From positions 310,001 to 374,000 of the forward strand of contig JASBNA010000042.1 in the NCBI GenBank assembly GCA_038087015.1: DNA of 64,000 nucleotides, written 5' to 3'. Shown here piece after piece: positions 20,801 to 29,764 of the stretch. Source of the stretch: Cerrena zonata (lineage: Eukaryota; Basidiomycota; Agaricomycetes; Polyporales; Cerrenaceae). The notes beneath the pieces were generated by a model, which searched no databases, was not told where the DNA came from, and saw only the letters and a program-made list of their open reading frames with translations. Position numbers and translations under genes: made by a program. The stretch's first letter is position 1, and each line of letters opens with the position of its first letter.

Positions 20801-21504
20801 AAAACCCCAGTACCTTGAGTAGCAAGGGCATCATTAGCATAAACTGGGTTTTTATTTTCAGTGACACCATGACTATTTTCTTTAGTGACACCAGTAGTGT
20901 CGGTATTAGCATTTGAGCCTTTAATGGTATCTAATTGATCGCCTTGACCTTTTGAGATCAAATCACGTTCATTAATGACATCAGTTGGTTTTTTATCATT
21001 AGTAAAATCACCACCTGGATCTTTTTCCACTGGTTTACGATTGACTCTTGGGGGACTTGTCAATAATTTACCAACAGAAGAAGTAGCAATGACGTGATTT
21101 GGGGAATGGCCAGTAGATTTCGAATCAACTTCATGTTGACGTCTACCAGCAGCATAAGCCTTTTTGATGATATGATCATTACTTGAGATAGAAGAAGACG
21201 AGGAAGAAGTAGCAGCCGAGGAGGTAGCAGGACGAGAAGCACCAAAACCAGCAAAACCATAACGGGGGACTTTTTTACCAGTTTCTTTTTCAGCCTTGCG
21301 TTGACCTTCAATATAAGCAGACTCCACCACATTTCTAACTGGAGTTGGGAGATGGGAGTAAGGATCGTTATTTGCAGCGGTAGAAGTAGGCGAAGAAATG
21401 GTCGAATCAGCAGTATTTGCAGATGGAGTTCTTGAATGAGACCTGAAAGGTTTCTTCAATTTACTGAACAAACCGTGTTTTTCTTCGGGACTATGTTGGG
21501 ACAT
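14890..21504 (-). CDS. Giant Ala/Gly/Ser-rich low-complexity repeat protein, two frameshifts, function unknown
   Basis: Three abutting frames (21504-19522, 19748-18171, 18174-14890) read as one protein of 2204 residues once an extra C (complement of 19547-19550) and a missing base near 18249 are allowed for. I do not recognise an orthologue with certainty. The N-terminus (KHGLFSKLKKPFRSHSR) is basic and amphipathic. Throughout, a degenerate motif of the form AY-x-AG-x-x-K recurs (AYIEGQRKAE, AYAAGRRQ, AYKAGQHKG, AYEAGKEKG, SYDAGKNKG), separated by Gly/Ala stretches (AGAAGAAG) and Ser/Lys/Asp-rich linkers. Toward the C-terminus three copies of a folded-looking domain of about 55 residues occur (16390-16226, 15650-15459, 15155-14973), each of the form V-x-V-x-G then a helix and KL-x-I-D-A-x-T. 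A cytoskeletal or eisosome-like scaffold is conceivable but unproven. No signal peptide or membrane helix was seen. Confidence 0.8.
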
Positions 21505-22420
21505 GATAAAAGAAGGTCAAATAGATAATTGAACTAATCAAACAAAAAGTTAGAGAGATAATTGAAAAATTGAAAAAAAAAAAAAAACTTAAGTCAAAGG
21601 GATAATTGCAAAATTTGTGGAGAAATAAGGTAGGGACTTTTCTAAACTTGCAAATAACCTAACAAAATTAATAAGTTAAAAGACTAAATATTATCAATTG
21701 AGATGACTTTCTCTACAATTTAAAGGAATTGAGTAGTATTAACTGGAATTGAAGTATTTAAATAAAATGATGACTTTTATAGCAACTTATCAAGAGAAAG
21801 GTTTAAAATAGCGGTTAAAATATTTTGTTGCGCAATAATTTCATCTGTGGATTTTGCCATACAAAAAGTGCAACCGTTTTACTCGAAGCCTCTTCAATTC
21901 AGGGAACACCCTTTGGGTTAACGAACATGGCCAAGAACATGGTCAAGAACATGATCGAGATGGTGGGAAGGCTGTAAGATGTGCTGGACCACTTCGACAA
22001 GGCTCTACCAGGCAATTGCCGGTTTTTTTGGCAGTAAGGATGCTGGTCAAAGTATGAGCACCAGAACAATTAGTCCCCGATGACCATGAATTTCAACCGT
22101 ACATAAGCACATGTACCAATTGAATCATCACAACCTCGAACAATATATAACAAATAAGCTATGACCATTGAAATTTCACCTGCAAAACTCCGTGCCTACA
22201 TGTCTCGATTGCAACTGCGATTGCAAATATCATCTATTCGTACATTCGTAATACATATACTCGGGCCTTTATTTATACTCGAGCCTTTTATTTATACTCG
22301 AGCCTTTTATTTATACTCGAGCCTTTTATTTATACTCGAGCCTTTTATTTATACTCGAGCCTTTTATTTATACTCGAGCCTTTTATTTATACTCGAGCCT
22401 TTTATTTATACTCGAGCCTT
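21505..22420. other. Intergenic region upstream of the giant gene, downstream of ARL3
   Basis: This 916-bp gap contains the promoter of the giant gene (AT-rich, 21505-21850), three tandem 12-bp units starting GAACATGGCCAA (21925-21960 region), and the 19-bp minisatellite. Open frames at 21854-22057 and 22161-22457 are made largely of these repeats and are not considered genes. Confidence 0.5.
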
Positions 22421-22440
22421 TTATTTATACTCGGGCATTT
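22260..22440. repeat. Minisatellite, 19-bp unit with CTCGAG, abutting the ARL3 stop codon
   Basis: About ten near-identical tandem copies of a 19-bp unit CTCGAGCCTTTTATTTATA. The first and last copies have CTCGGG. The unit adjoining the gene supplies the ARL3 stop: on the minus strand the final codons (MPEYK and TAA) are read out of the terminal copy. Identity among copies suggests recent expansion. Confidence 0.95.
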
Positions 22441-23155
22441 TATTGGCTTTATTGTAGATTAAACGGGACACCAACCACTCCAAGCTTTCGGTTAGACCTT
22501 GGTTATTTAAAACACTTACTGGTAGTAATTTCAGATCGGTTGCTTCTAATTCACTTACTACTTGAATGAAAACACCAGTTTTCAAACTGACCAAATCAAC
22601 TGCTTGGGGTAAGTCTTGTTTGTTGGCCAACATTAAGATTGGAACGTTTAAAAGATTATTGTTATTACTATCAACAAACCACAGTTCGTCGTGAGCAATT
22701 TCCATTAAAGTTTCATAACATTCTTGAAATCTTTCAGTATCAGTAGAGTCAATTATAAATATTATACCATGACAAGACCGGAAATACCTCGACCACATAC
22801 TTCTCAAAGATTTTTGACCTCCTAAATCCCAAAACTTTAGATTTATATTATTGAATTGATTATTTGATGCAGATGCTGTATTGGTTGTTTCTGATTCACT
22901 CGATGATTCAAATTTGATTGTAGTGGTGTTTTGACCAACCGTGGGTAAGATTTTTTTATTCTTCAATATATCAATTGTCAGTGTCTTGGGTTCCTTATCA
23001 GTATTTTTAACCTTTGTTTCGGTTGACGTTGGATATAATAGCTTGATATGTTCTAGAAACGTCGTTTTACCGGCGTTGTCGAGCCCCAATATCAACACAT
23101 TGTATTGCTCTCGCTTGGTGTATTGGGTATATAAGGATGATGCAAGGTGAAACAT
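22421..23155 (-). CDS. ARL3: Arf-like GTPase Arl3 (ARFRP1)
   Basis: A Golgi small GTPase that, with Sys1, recruits Arl1 and golgins to the trans-Golgi. The 244-residue reading starts at ATG 23155, giving MFHL. That N-terminus is the known NatC acetylation signal used by Arl3 in place of myristoylation, so this start is preferred over the longer open frame to 23419. Motifs: GLDNAGKTT (24-32), PTVGQN (71-76), WDLGGQ (109-114), NKQD (178-181). Compared with yeast Arl3 (198 residues) two low-complexity insertions occur: about residues 41-67 before switch I and about 84-104 before switch II (SSSESETTNTASASNNQ). The C-terminus PEYK resembles PIYK of yeast Arl3. Confidence 0.93.
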   Translation of the reverse strand: MFHLASSLYTQYTKREQYNVLILGLDNAGKTTFLEHIKLLYPTSTETKVKNTDKEPKTLTIDILKNKKILPTVGQNTTTIKFESSSESETTNTASASNNQFNNINLKFWDLGGQKSLRSMWSRYFRSCHGIIFIIDSTDTERFQECYETLMEIAHDELWFVDSNNNNLLNVPILMLANKQDLPQAVDLVSLKTGVFIQVVSELEATDLKLLPVSVLNNQGLTESLEWLVSRLIYNKANKMPEYK

Positions 23156-23825
23156 TAGCTCTAAAGTTAATCTACTGGCTAAAGCATGCAATTGGATTTG
23201 AACAACAAGTGTTTTTTGATTGATTTCGTTGGTGTCTGGGTGTTTTTTGCCCAGATGAATTTTTTCACTCGTCTTTCCCTTGTCTTTTTCTCTTCTCTTC
23301 TTCTTTTCTTTGCTTTTCTTCTTCTTCTTTTCTTTATTTTTCTTCTTCTTCTTCTTCTTTTCTTTATTTTTCTTCTTCTTCTTCTTTTCTTTATTTCTCT
23401 TCTTCTTCATCTCATTCATATTTATAATGTTTAGCGTATGTTACTTCTGGACACATGACTGCTGATGATTACTTGATAGGGACAACTGAGTCAATTACTC
23501 TGAAGATAGTTGTTCAATAGATAGTAGAAAATATCTGATTCGTCATAAGTTTGCTTTCAATCTTGGAACCTTTTACTAACCTTTTGCCATTTTGTAGTTT
23601 TGGGAATGCAGCACCTTGTAGGGAAAGACCCGTACATTAATTTGTAAACACACGCATAAATAACACCCGTGTATCCAAAGATGTACGGGGGTCTTTGCTG
23701 GGTGAGTGGTCGTGTCCCACTGCACAGAAAACCTCCGCCAACCTTGACCAAAATAAAAGGGGACTTTAGATATGGATATAGATATCTGAAGATATAGATC
23801 GTAATATAGACAGATTGAAGATATA
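23156..23825. other. ARL3-GVP36 divergent intergenic region
   Basis: This 670-bp gap has a polypyrimidine CTT/TTC tract (23279-23410), a Rap1-like ACACCCGTGTAT at 23663-23674 about 150 bp upstream of GVP36, and no gene. On the minus strand the tract is in frame with ARL3 without a stop for 88 codons (Lys/Glu-rich), which explains a misleading long open frame. Confidence 0.55.
23279..23410. repeat. CTT/TTC microsatellite
   Basis: A 130-bp polypyrimidine stretch dominated by TTCTTC with interspersed TTTCTTTA units, repeated about every 40 bp (TCTTTATTTTTCTTCTTC). It lies in the ARL3 leader or promoter, about 125 bp from the chosen start codon. Confidence 0.9.
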
Positions 23826-24851
23826 ATGTCATTCAAGTTCCCTTCATTTAATTTACAGTCGATTCAAGAATCGTTGGCTAAAGTTGATTTGGAAAATTTC
23901 ACCAAATCTACCGGTAAAACTGTTCAAAACTACTCAGAACTGTTAAAAGAAAGCCTTCAACCATTAACGGAAAAGACCACCCAATTAATTAATGGACAAT
24001 TACAACAAGTACAACAATTAGCATCGACTCATAGTAACTCTAATATTGAAATTAGTGAATTACCAGCAGATTATGTAAATTTAGAAAATAATTGTGATTT
24101 ATTATTAAAATTATTTACTGATTTAATTCAATTCACCAATGATACTTATGGTAAAGTTAGTTATGATTATCCACCAGGAAATTATGCATTGACCAAGTTA
24201 CGTGATGCGCAAGTAGGATCAGCAATTGGTAATAAATTTAATCAATTGAAAAACGTTTCATCACCACAAGAATTAGAAAAAATTTTATTAGGTGGTAATG
24301 AAAATGATGAACAAGTAAATATTCAAACCACTTCTTCAAAATTACCAAAAACTTTATTTGGTCAATTATCTTCAATTACTTCCAAACATGCTGAAGATTT
24401 GAAAAATTCAAATGATTCTCTTTCTTTCACTTTATTAACTATTTCTTCTACTTATTTGGAAATTGCTAATTCAAGATTAGAGCAAGATGACAAAATCATG
24501 AATCAATTAAATGAACAATTGGTGCTTATCTTGAACGAAGAATTCATTAAAGTTAATGAATTACGTAAAAAAGTTTATTCTATTAGACTGGAATTTGATT
24601 TAATCAGATCTAAATTATCAAACGATGATGAAGAAAATGAAGAATTGATTTCAAAAGAAGATGAATTAGTTGGTGCTACAGAATTGGCTGTCAATGAAAT
24701 GAAAAAATTATTAAAACCTTCTAAAAATATTAACTTATTGAAAATTTTCATTGAAGCCCAAAGAAATTACTTTGAATTAAGTTATAAGAAATTAGATTCT
24801 TTATTAGATAACTTGAATAAAGTCGAAGTAAACGATGACGACTTTGAATAG
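23826..24851 (+). CDS. GVP36: BAR-domain protein, Gvp36-like
   Basis: A 341-residue protein of the yeast Gvp36 type, a BAR-domain protein peripheral to Golgi vesicles that takes part in endocytosis, vacuole and actin functions. The sequence begins MSFKFPSFNLQSIQ and carries the family N-terminal amphipathic start, then predicted long helices with heptads (ELPADYVNLENNCDLLLKLF, SYDYPPGNYALTKLRDA, RNYFELSYKKLDSLLDNL). The segment SYDYP matches Gvp36. It is nearly all helical and Asn/Lys/Glu-rich, with no membrane segment. The frame is intact. Assignment rests on N-terminal similarity and helical architecture remembered for the family. Confidence 0.8.
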   Translation: MSFKFPSFNLQSIQESLAKVDLENFTKSTGKTVQNYSELLKESLQPLTEKTTQLINGQLQQVQQLASTHSNSNIEISELPADYVNLENNCDLLLKLFTDLIQFTNDTYGKVSYDYPPGNYALTKLRDAQVGSAIGNKFNQLKNVSSPQELEKILLGGNENDEQVNIQTTSSKLPKTLFGQLSSITSKHAEDLKNSNDSLSFTLLTISSTYLEIANSRLEQDDKIMNQLNEQLVLILNEEFIKVNELRKKVYSIRLEFDLIRSKLSNDDEENEELISKEDELVGATELAVNEMKKLLKPSKNINLLKIFIEAQRNYFELSYKKLDSLLDNLNKVEVNDDDFE

Positions 24852-25016
24852 TTCTAAATAAATGTGTTTTCATATATATATATCAATTGTAGCATTTTTT
24901 GCGGTAACTTTGTTTTTTTGTCTAAAAAATGAAGAATTTCACCAAAAATCAACATTTATCTTCAACTACTCACAACTATTCAAACAACATCGGGATCTAC
25001 TCAATCAATAGGGAGA

Positions 25017-25667
25017 ATGTCAGAACAACCCGGCTATAACGATAAAAGAACCGTGCTAAACAAGGCCAGCTTGATCGAACCAATCATACGACACCGCATC
25101 CAAGATTCTACCTTCTACAAACAATACCTCTATCTAACCAACGAACTGACCATCCTACCAATAATAACCAATCACGTCAAATACATCGGTGGTACCGACT
25201 CAATAGGAAGACCCCTGGAGTTCTTATGCTGCTTATTACGATTACTCGAACTAGACCCTCCAAAAGAAATAATCTCCATCTACTTAAATCAATATGGTTA
25301 TAACGAGTTCAAATACTTGACCGGTCTAATCCTCTTCTACATAAGATTGTCCTATTCTTCCCAGGAAATCTATACGGTCTTTGATGAATACTTGAAAGAC
25401 TACCGTAAACTTCGTTTCAAATTGAAAACTCCAAAGTTCCTAGATAATGGATTATCGGTAAACTTTGCAATCATTCACATGGACGAATGGGTCGACCAAC
25501 TCTTAACAAACGAAAGATGCATAGACTTGATTCTTCCAAGGCTAATAAACCGATCCTTGCTTGTGGATAGAGACCTAATTGATCCAAGACACTATCCTGT
25601 CACCAAACACCCAAACGATTCTCCCTCCGATGCCACCTCTAGTGACTACCAAAGTGACAGTGACTAG
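25017..25667 (+). CDS. PRP38: Pre-mRNA splicing factor Prp38
   Basis: A component of the U4/U6.U5 tri-snRNP required for spliceosome activation. The 216-residue protein contains the PRP38 domain through its whole length: YIGGTDSIGRP, FLCCLLRLLELDPPKEI, YLKDYRKLRF, MDEWVDQLLTNERCIDLILPRL, each matching the human PRPF38A sequence in order. The tail is Ser/Asp-rich. The codon after GRP is CTG, where the human protein has Thr in KPTPFICL; reading CTG as Ser would be the closer match. The frame is intact, 165 bp after GVP36 on the same strand. Confidence 0.95.
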   Translation: MSEQPGYNDKRTVLNKASLIEPIIRHRIQDSTFYKQYLYLTNELTILPIITNHVKYIGGTDSIGRPLEFLCCLLRLLELDPPKEIISIYLNQYGYNEFKYLTGLILFYIRLSYSSQEIYTVFDEYLKDYRKLRFKLKTPKFLDNGLSVNFAIIHMDEWVDQLLTNERCIDLILPRLINRSLLVDRDLIDPRHYPVTKHPNDSPSDATSSDYQSDSD

Positions 25668-25765
25668 CTCTTCTCCTCTCACAAACATGCTAATGCTCCA
25701 TTCAACTTACTGCCAACCCCTGTAGGTATCTCTATGCCCTTCTTACTCCGTAGTAATCTAACCCC

Positions 25766-25784
25766 GAACAAAAACACCCGTGCA
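25766..25784 (+). promoter_or_regulatory. Rap1-like element upstream of the DMT transporter
   Basis: A 19-base stretch GAACAAAAACACCCGTGCA whose core ACACCCGTGCAT resembles the Rap1 consensus. The identical 19 bases occur at 33536-33554. In both cases the 3' end lies 120 bases upstream of the A of the next plus-strand ATG (25904 and 33674). Confidence 0.5.
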
Positions 25785-25903
25785 TCTCGAACCATCTCCC
25801 GAATGTAGTAACAATCTTTTTCCTCAATTTCAAATGTCGAGTCACTCTGAATTAAGTATCAGTATAACCAAGATACAGAGCCGGTCTCAGATTAAGCTAC
25901 AAT

Positions 25904-27376
25904 ATGGCCATTACTACGTTACCTGCTGGAGGAGATGCTAGTGTTGCATCGGTCCACCAGTCTTCGAAAACGAAAATCATCTTTATAACATTATTGTTCT
26001 TATTGTCTTTAGCTTCGTTTGTTTGTCAAACCGAATTCACCTCCCAGGCTTATCAAATGGGGTTCAGCGAACCTATTCTCTTATTACTTTTAACACATGG
26101 GTTATGGTGGCTATTATGGCCAATACAGGCTTTCGCAGTTTCCACCTGGAGAACCAGTGGTAAGATTAAACAGGTCCGAAATAAACGTAAACAATTGGAA
26201 CAACTGTATCAACAGCTGGAATCAAGTGATAATAATGGAGGTTATCAAAGATTGAATTCGAATTCTCAGTTATTAGAACATCAGCCATTGTCTGCCATTC
26301 CTATCAAAGATGTCGATTATCTTAGTTACTTCAAAAAATGTATTGTTAAACAAATTCATAATGTTTATCATTCTTCAATCTTGGTTTATGAAGCAAATGT
26401 TAATGATGATAAAACTACTGAAAATGTCAACAGATTATTAGATAAGAATCCTCATCTTTCTAGTTCGAGTTCTATCACTCAGTGTTTGATTGACTTGAAT
26501 CATTCTCCGGCTTTTAAATACATTTTTTGGAAAAGTTTAATCATAACAATCGTGGTAACCGTCGCTGGTATAACCTGGTACGCTGCAATGTCAATGACTT
26601 ATGCTTCTGATGTTACTGCTATTTATAATTGCTCAGCTTTCACCGCTTATGCTTTTGCTATTCCAATATTAAATGAAAAATTCTCTTGGTTAAAGGCAAG
26701 TTCAGTGGTTATTGCAGTTTCTGGGGTGTTTATTGTTGCCTATTCAGATACTGATTCTCCTACTGAAACCAAAGCTACAAATGGTGATGAATTATATCCT
26801 TACAGATTCTGGGGGAACTGTCTTATCTTTGTTGGTGCTATTTTATACGGTTATTACGAAGTTTTATATAAAAGATATCTTTGTATTCCACCTCATTTAT
26901 CTAAAATTATTACTCCTCGTCGTCAATCAACGTTTGCTAATTTTATTATGATGTGGATTGGTATCTTCACTTTTATTATTTTAACTACCGGTTGTATTCT
27001 TGCTCAAATTTTCCATATTCATCATTTCAATATATTCAATTATGGTGAAAAAACCAAAACCATTTATCTCTATATTTGTGGCTCAATGGTTAATAACTTA
27101 CTTTTCAGTGGCTCGTTCCTTTCTTTGATGGCTTTAACTTCCCCTGTATTATCATCAGTTAGTTCTTTATTAACAATCTTTTTGATTGGTATAGTTGAAT
27201 GGTTATTATTTGGTAACAAATTAAGTTTCCAACAGTTAATCGGTGATGTCTTTGTTATTATTGGATTCTCAATCTTGACTGCTGCCTCTTGGAAGGAAAT
27301 TAGTGAAGGGAATGAAGATGATGATGTCGAAACTGCTAGTACTTTATCTTTTGCTATCAGTACCGACGGTAATTAA
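25904..27376 (+). CDS. Drug/metabolite-superfamily (EamA, SLC35F-like) transporter
   Basis: A 490-residue polytopic membrane protein with about ten hydrophobic helices. The first two (about 25-45 and 57-80) are separated from the rest by a polar cytosolic segment of about 125 residues. The core then shows the EamA signature: YAAMSMTYASDVTAIYNCSAFTAYAFAIPILNEKFSWLKASSVVIAVSGVFIVAYSD, quoted only by its key parts MTYASDVTAIYN and IPILNEKFSWLK. The second repeat ends ALTSPVLSSVSSLLTIFLIG. This pattern fits vacuolar or Golgi membrane transporters of the SLC35F and yeast YML018C/THI74 type. Substrate is unknown. The start has a normal context (AATATGG) and the frame is intact. Confidence 0.8.
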   Translation: MAITTLPAGGDASVASVHQSSKTKIIFITLLFLLSLASFVCQTEFTSQAYQMGFSEPILLLLLTHGLWWLLWPIQAFAVSTWRTSGKIKQVRNKRKQLEQLYQQLESSDNNGGYQRLNSNSQLLEHQPLSAIPIKDVDYLSYFKKCIVKQIHNVYHSSILVYEANVNDDKTTENVNRLLDKNPHLSSSSSITQCLIDLNHSPAFKYIFWKSLIITIVVTVAGITWYAAMSMTYASDVTAIYNCSAFTAYAFAIPILNEKFSWLKASSVVIAVSGVFIVAYSDTDSPTETKATNGDELYPYRFWGNCLIFVGAILYGYYEVLYKRYLCIPPHLSKIITPRRQSTFANFIMMWIGIFTFIILTTGCILAQIFHIHHFNIFNYGEKTKTIYLYICGSMVNNLLFSGSFLSLMALTSPVLSSVSSLLTIFLIGIVEWLLFGNKLSFQQLIGDVFVIIGFSILTAASWKEISEGNEDDDVETASTLSFAISTDGN

Positions 27377-27642
27377 TCCGATGGTAATAAATTCACTTAA
27401 TGACTATTCAAAATAAAAAGCATTTTTAATCAAAATTATATAATTTTTTTCATTTTTCAGTTTCCGTTTTCATTTTTTTTTTCATTCATTAGTTTTATGC
27501 AAAATTTAGGTTATTGGTTTTTAATTAAACATTATTTATATTATATAAGAACTGTAGTCACCCTGGTATACATCCTATATAAAAGTAAAACGACTAAGAA
27601 GAAAGAAAAATTAAGAATTGAATAGGTCATTAATAAAGCTCG

Positions 27643-29232
27643 TTACGATGACATCATGCCATCTTTGAATTGAGTATCATGCTTCTCATGCAAGTAGGAA
27701 TTAACGTTATCTGAAGTTAAAATATTCTTCAGTTTGTATCCATTATCAAGAGGTAAGGTTATTATTGGAGAAGTAAGCCGTCTCTTTTTGATTGGATATT
27801 CACTTAAGTTATTAGAAAAATCTGTTAAATTAAAGTTTTTGGTTTTGGAACAAGTTTCATTATCAAATAAGCTTTTCACAACAAAGTAAGGATTTGAATC
27901 CATAATTTCAACGCTTGGTACTAAAGTATCAATCTGTACGTTTAATTTCATTTCAACATTATTGTCATCATAGAGTTTATAAACAATTAATCTTTGATCG
28001 ATTGTCGTTGCAATTAAGTAAATTGGATCAAACTTTGATACTCGGTTATTAAATTTACTTATTTTAAATAATCCATCGCTAATTAATAGTTTCAATGCCA
28101 TTAATGGGCCGAAACCTAAATTATCATAGAAATTAATGATTTCAAATGAATTAATATCAATTATACCGACTTTAGACATTGTATCAGTATATATGAGATA
28201 CCTTTTATCATGGAATGTTTGTAAATTATCAATCGGAAATTGTGATAAGTGAATTACTTTTATTGGGAACTTACTATTTTTAATGTCATACACTAATAAT
28301 TTTCCAAACTGAGTCCCACATATAATTAATTCACTGCCTTCATTGGTACTCCCAATGTAACAAACTGATACAATCCAGTTGGTAATTATATCTAAAGGTG
28401 AGGCTTTATAGATATAATCTTCTTGTCTAGAACATGAGATAAAAGTTGGATTCAACTTATGACGATTTTGTAACGAATTCCGCAAATTTAAATTATTATA
28501 GCTTCTTCTTAAACTTCTCGATTGCTCAACCGGCTGATCGTAAGTCAAATTGATTGTTGATCGCAATTCGCTAGAGAGTATTTGAATATCTTCATTAATT
28601 GATGCCAATAAATTGGGAGTACCATGTCTTAACTCGATATTATAAACTTTCAATTCATTATTTTTACCAGCACTGAAAAGTTTCATAACACCATCCGAAA
28701 CAGCTTGCAAGTATATACATGAATTTGGGCCATCAATCATATAGACCTTATAACTCTCATCAGCATCGTCATTAACCAAAGTCCCGGAATATCAATTTAC
28801 CATCACTAGAGCAACTATATAAATAACGGTTGTTTACAAACCCAATTGATACAATCTCATCCAGGTAACCAGTATTACTATTTTTCCACTCTTTGAAAAG
28901 TTTATAGTTTTTCGTATTCTTGTTTTTCAATTGGGGTAAAGTTTTATTGAAAATGGACGAAGAAGAATCCTCATATAATTGAATAAGCCCTGATGATCTG
29001 GCAATCACCATATAATTCTTCTTTTGAAACTTGAATACAATTAATTTCTGGATATAATTTCTTGATCCTTCAATACAAAAATCAGGTTTTGGCTTGACTA
29101 GAATCTTTGATCCTTTTTCCTTCAAACGAAGTACTACAATTTGTTAGCTTAACAATTTATATAACTGGGAGCAAGAACACTTTACATACCTTTCAAACTA
29201 CCATTATTTTGAGCCGATAGTAAAACATCCAT
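27643..29232 (-). CDS. NSA1: Ribosome-assembly WD protein Nsa1 (WDR74), one intron, one frameshift
   Basis: A nucleolar WD40 protein of pre-60S particles, working with Rix7 to mature the large subunit. Coding sequence: complement of 29232-29190 (43 nt, MDVLLSAQNNGSLK) joined to 29133-27643. The 56-nt intron has GTATGT, AGCTAAC and TTGTAG. Exon 2 continues VLRLKEKGSKILVKPKPDF. An extra T in the run at the complement of 28778-28780 breaks the frame between FRDF and LVNDDADESY; correcting it gives 510 residues (yeast about 463). Other signatures are YLYSCSSDGKLIFRD, SAGKNNELKVYNIEL, CGTQFGKLLVYDIKN, and the Lys/Arg-rich PIKKRRLTSPI near the C-terminus, typical of Nsa1. Being essential, the frameshift is probably sequence error. 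Confidence 0.9.
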
Positions 29233-29764
29233 TTTCCCTTAACTTTTTCAAATTTAATCGTATTCGTATCCAATTAAACCGTTCCTATCCAGAATCTTAG
29301 CCAGTCACCGTCAAGTTCAATCTCTTTTTGTCAAATCCCTTCTTCGTGCTCACCTTTTTAATCAAACCAAATCAAGGATCAGTCTTGAAATATGGGGTAG
29401 TTGTCTATTCCAAAATCAACAAAAAAAAAAAACAAAAAACAATTTGACTGACCTTTAACCGGGGAAATAAAACCAAAAGAGCCTTTAACTGATGAGTATA
29501 GATAATCAAATGAATAAACTGGAAATAATTGAATCAAACAGATCAAATTACCATTAAACAAATTGAAGTTATTAACAACGGAAAAAGGAGGTTTTTTTTT
29601 ATTTGGATCATAATCAGGCGAGGGGATTTCTCACTCCACTTATTCCCAGGGGTTGTACGGGTTTTGCAGGTGAATTTTGCAACAATTTATTTAAAGCTAT
29701 ACAGTATAATGCTAGAGAAAGATGAAATATGAGGCTGCTAGAGCAGGGGAGAATTATAAGAATG
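29233..29764. other. Intergenic region between NSA1 and the kinesin 3' end
   Basis: This 532-bp gap holds the NSA1 promoter (minus strand) and the kinesin terminator. It has a short duplication around 29737-29790 (GCTAGAGCAGGGGAGAATTA and GCTAGAGCAATGGAGAATTA) that overlaps the kinesin stop codon, and TACGGGTTTT (29651 region), a weak Rap1-like match on the minus strand. No gene seen. Confidence 0.45.

Noticed and set aside
22161..22457. 98-codon plus-strand ORF with repeated FYTRAFYLYS-type units
   Set aside because: It is only the 19-bp minisatellite read in one frame and lies antisense to the ARL3 end.
23156..23419. In-frame N-terminal extension of ARL3 rich in Lys/Glu
   Set aside because: It is a translation of a CTT/TTC microsatellite; the MFHL start at 23155 matches the known acetylated Arl3 N-terminus.
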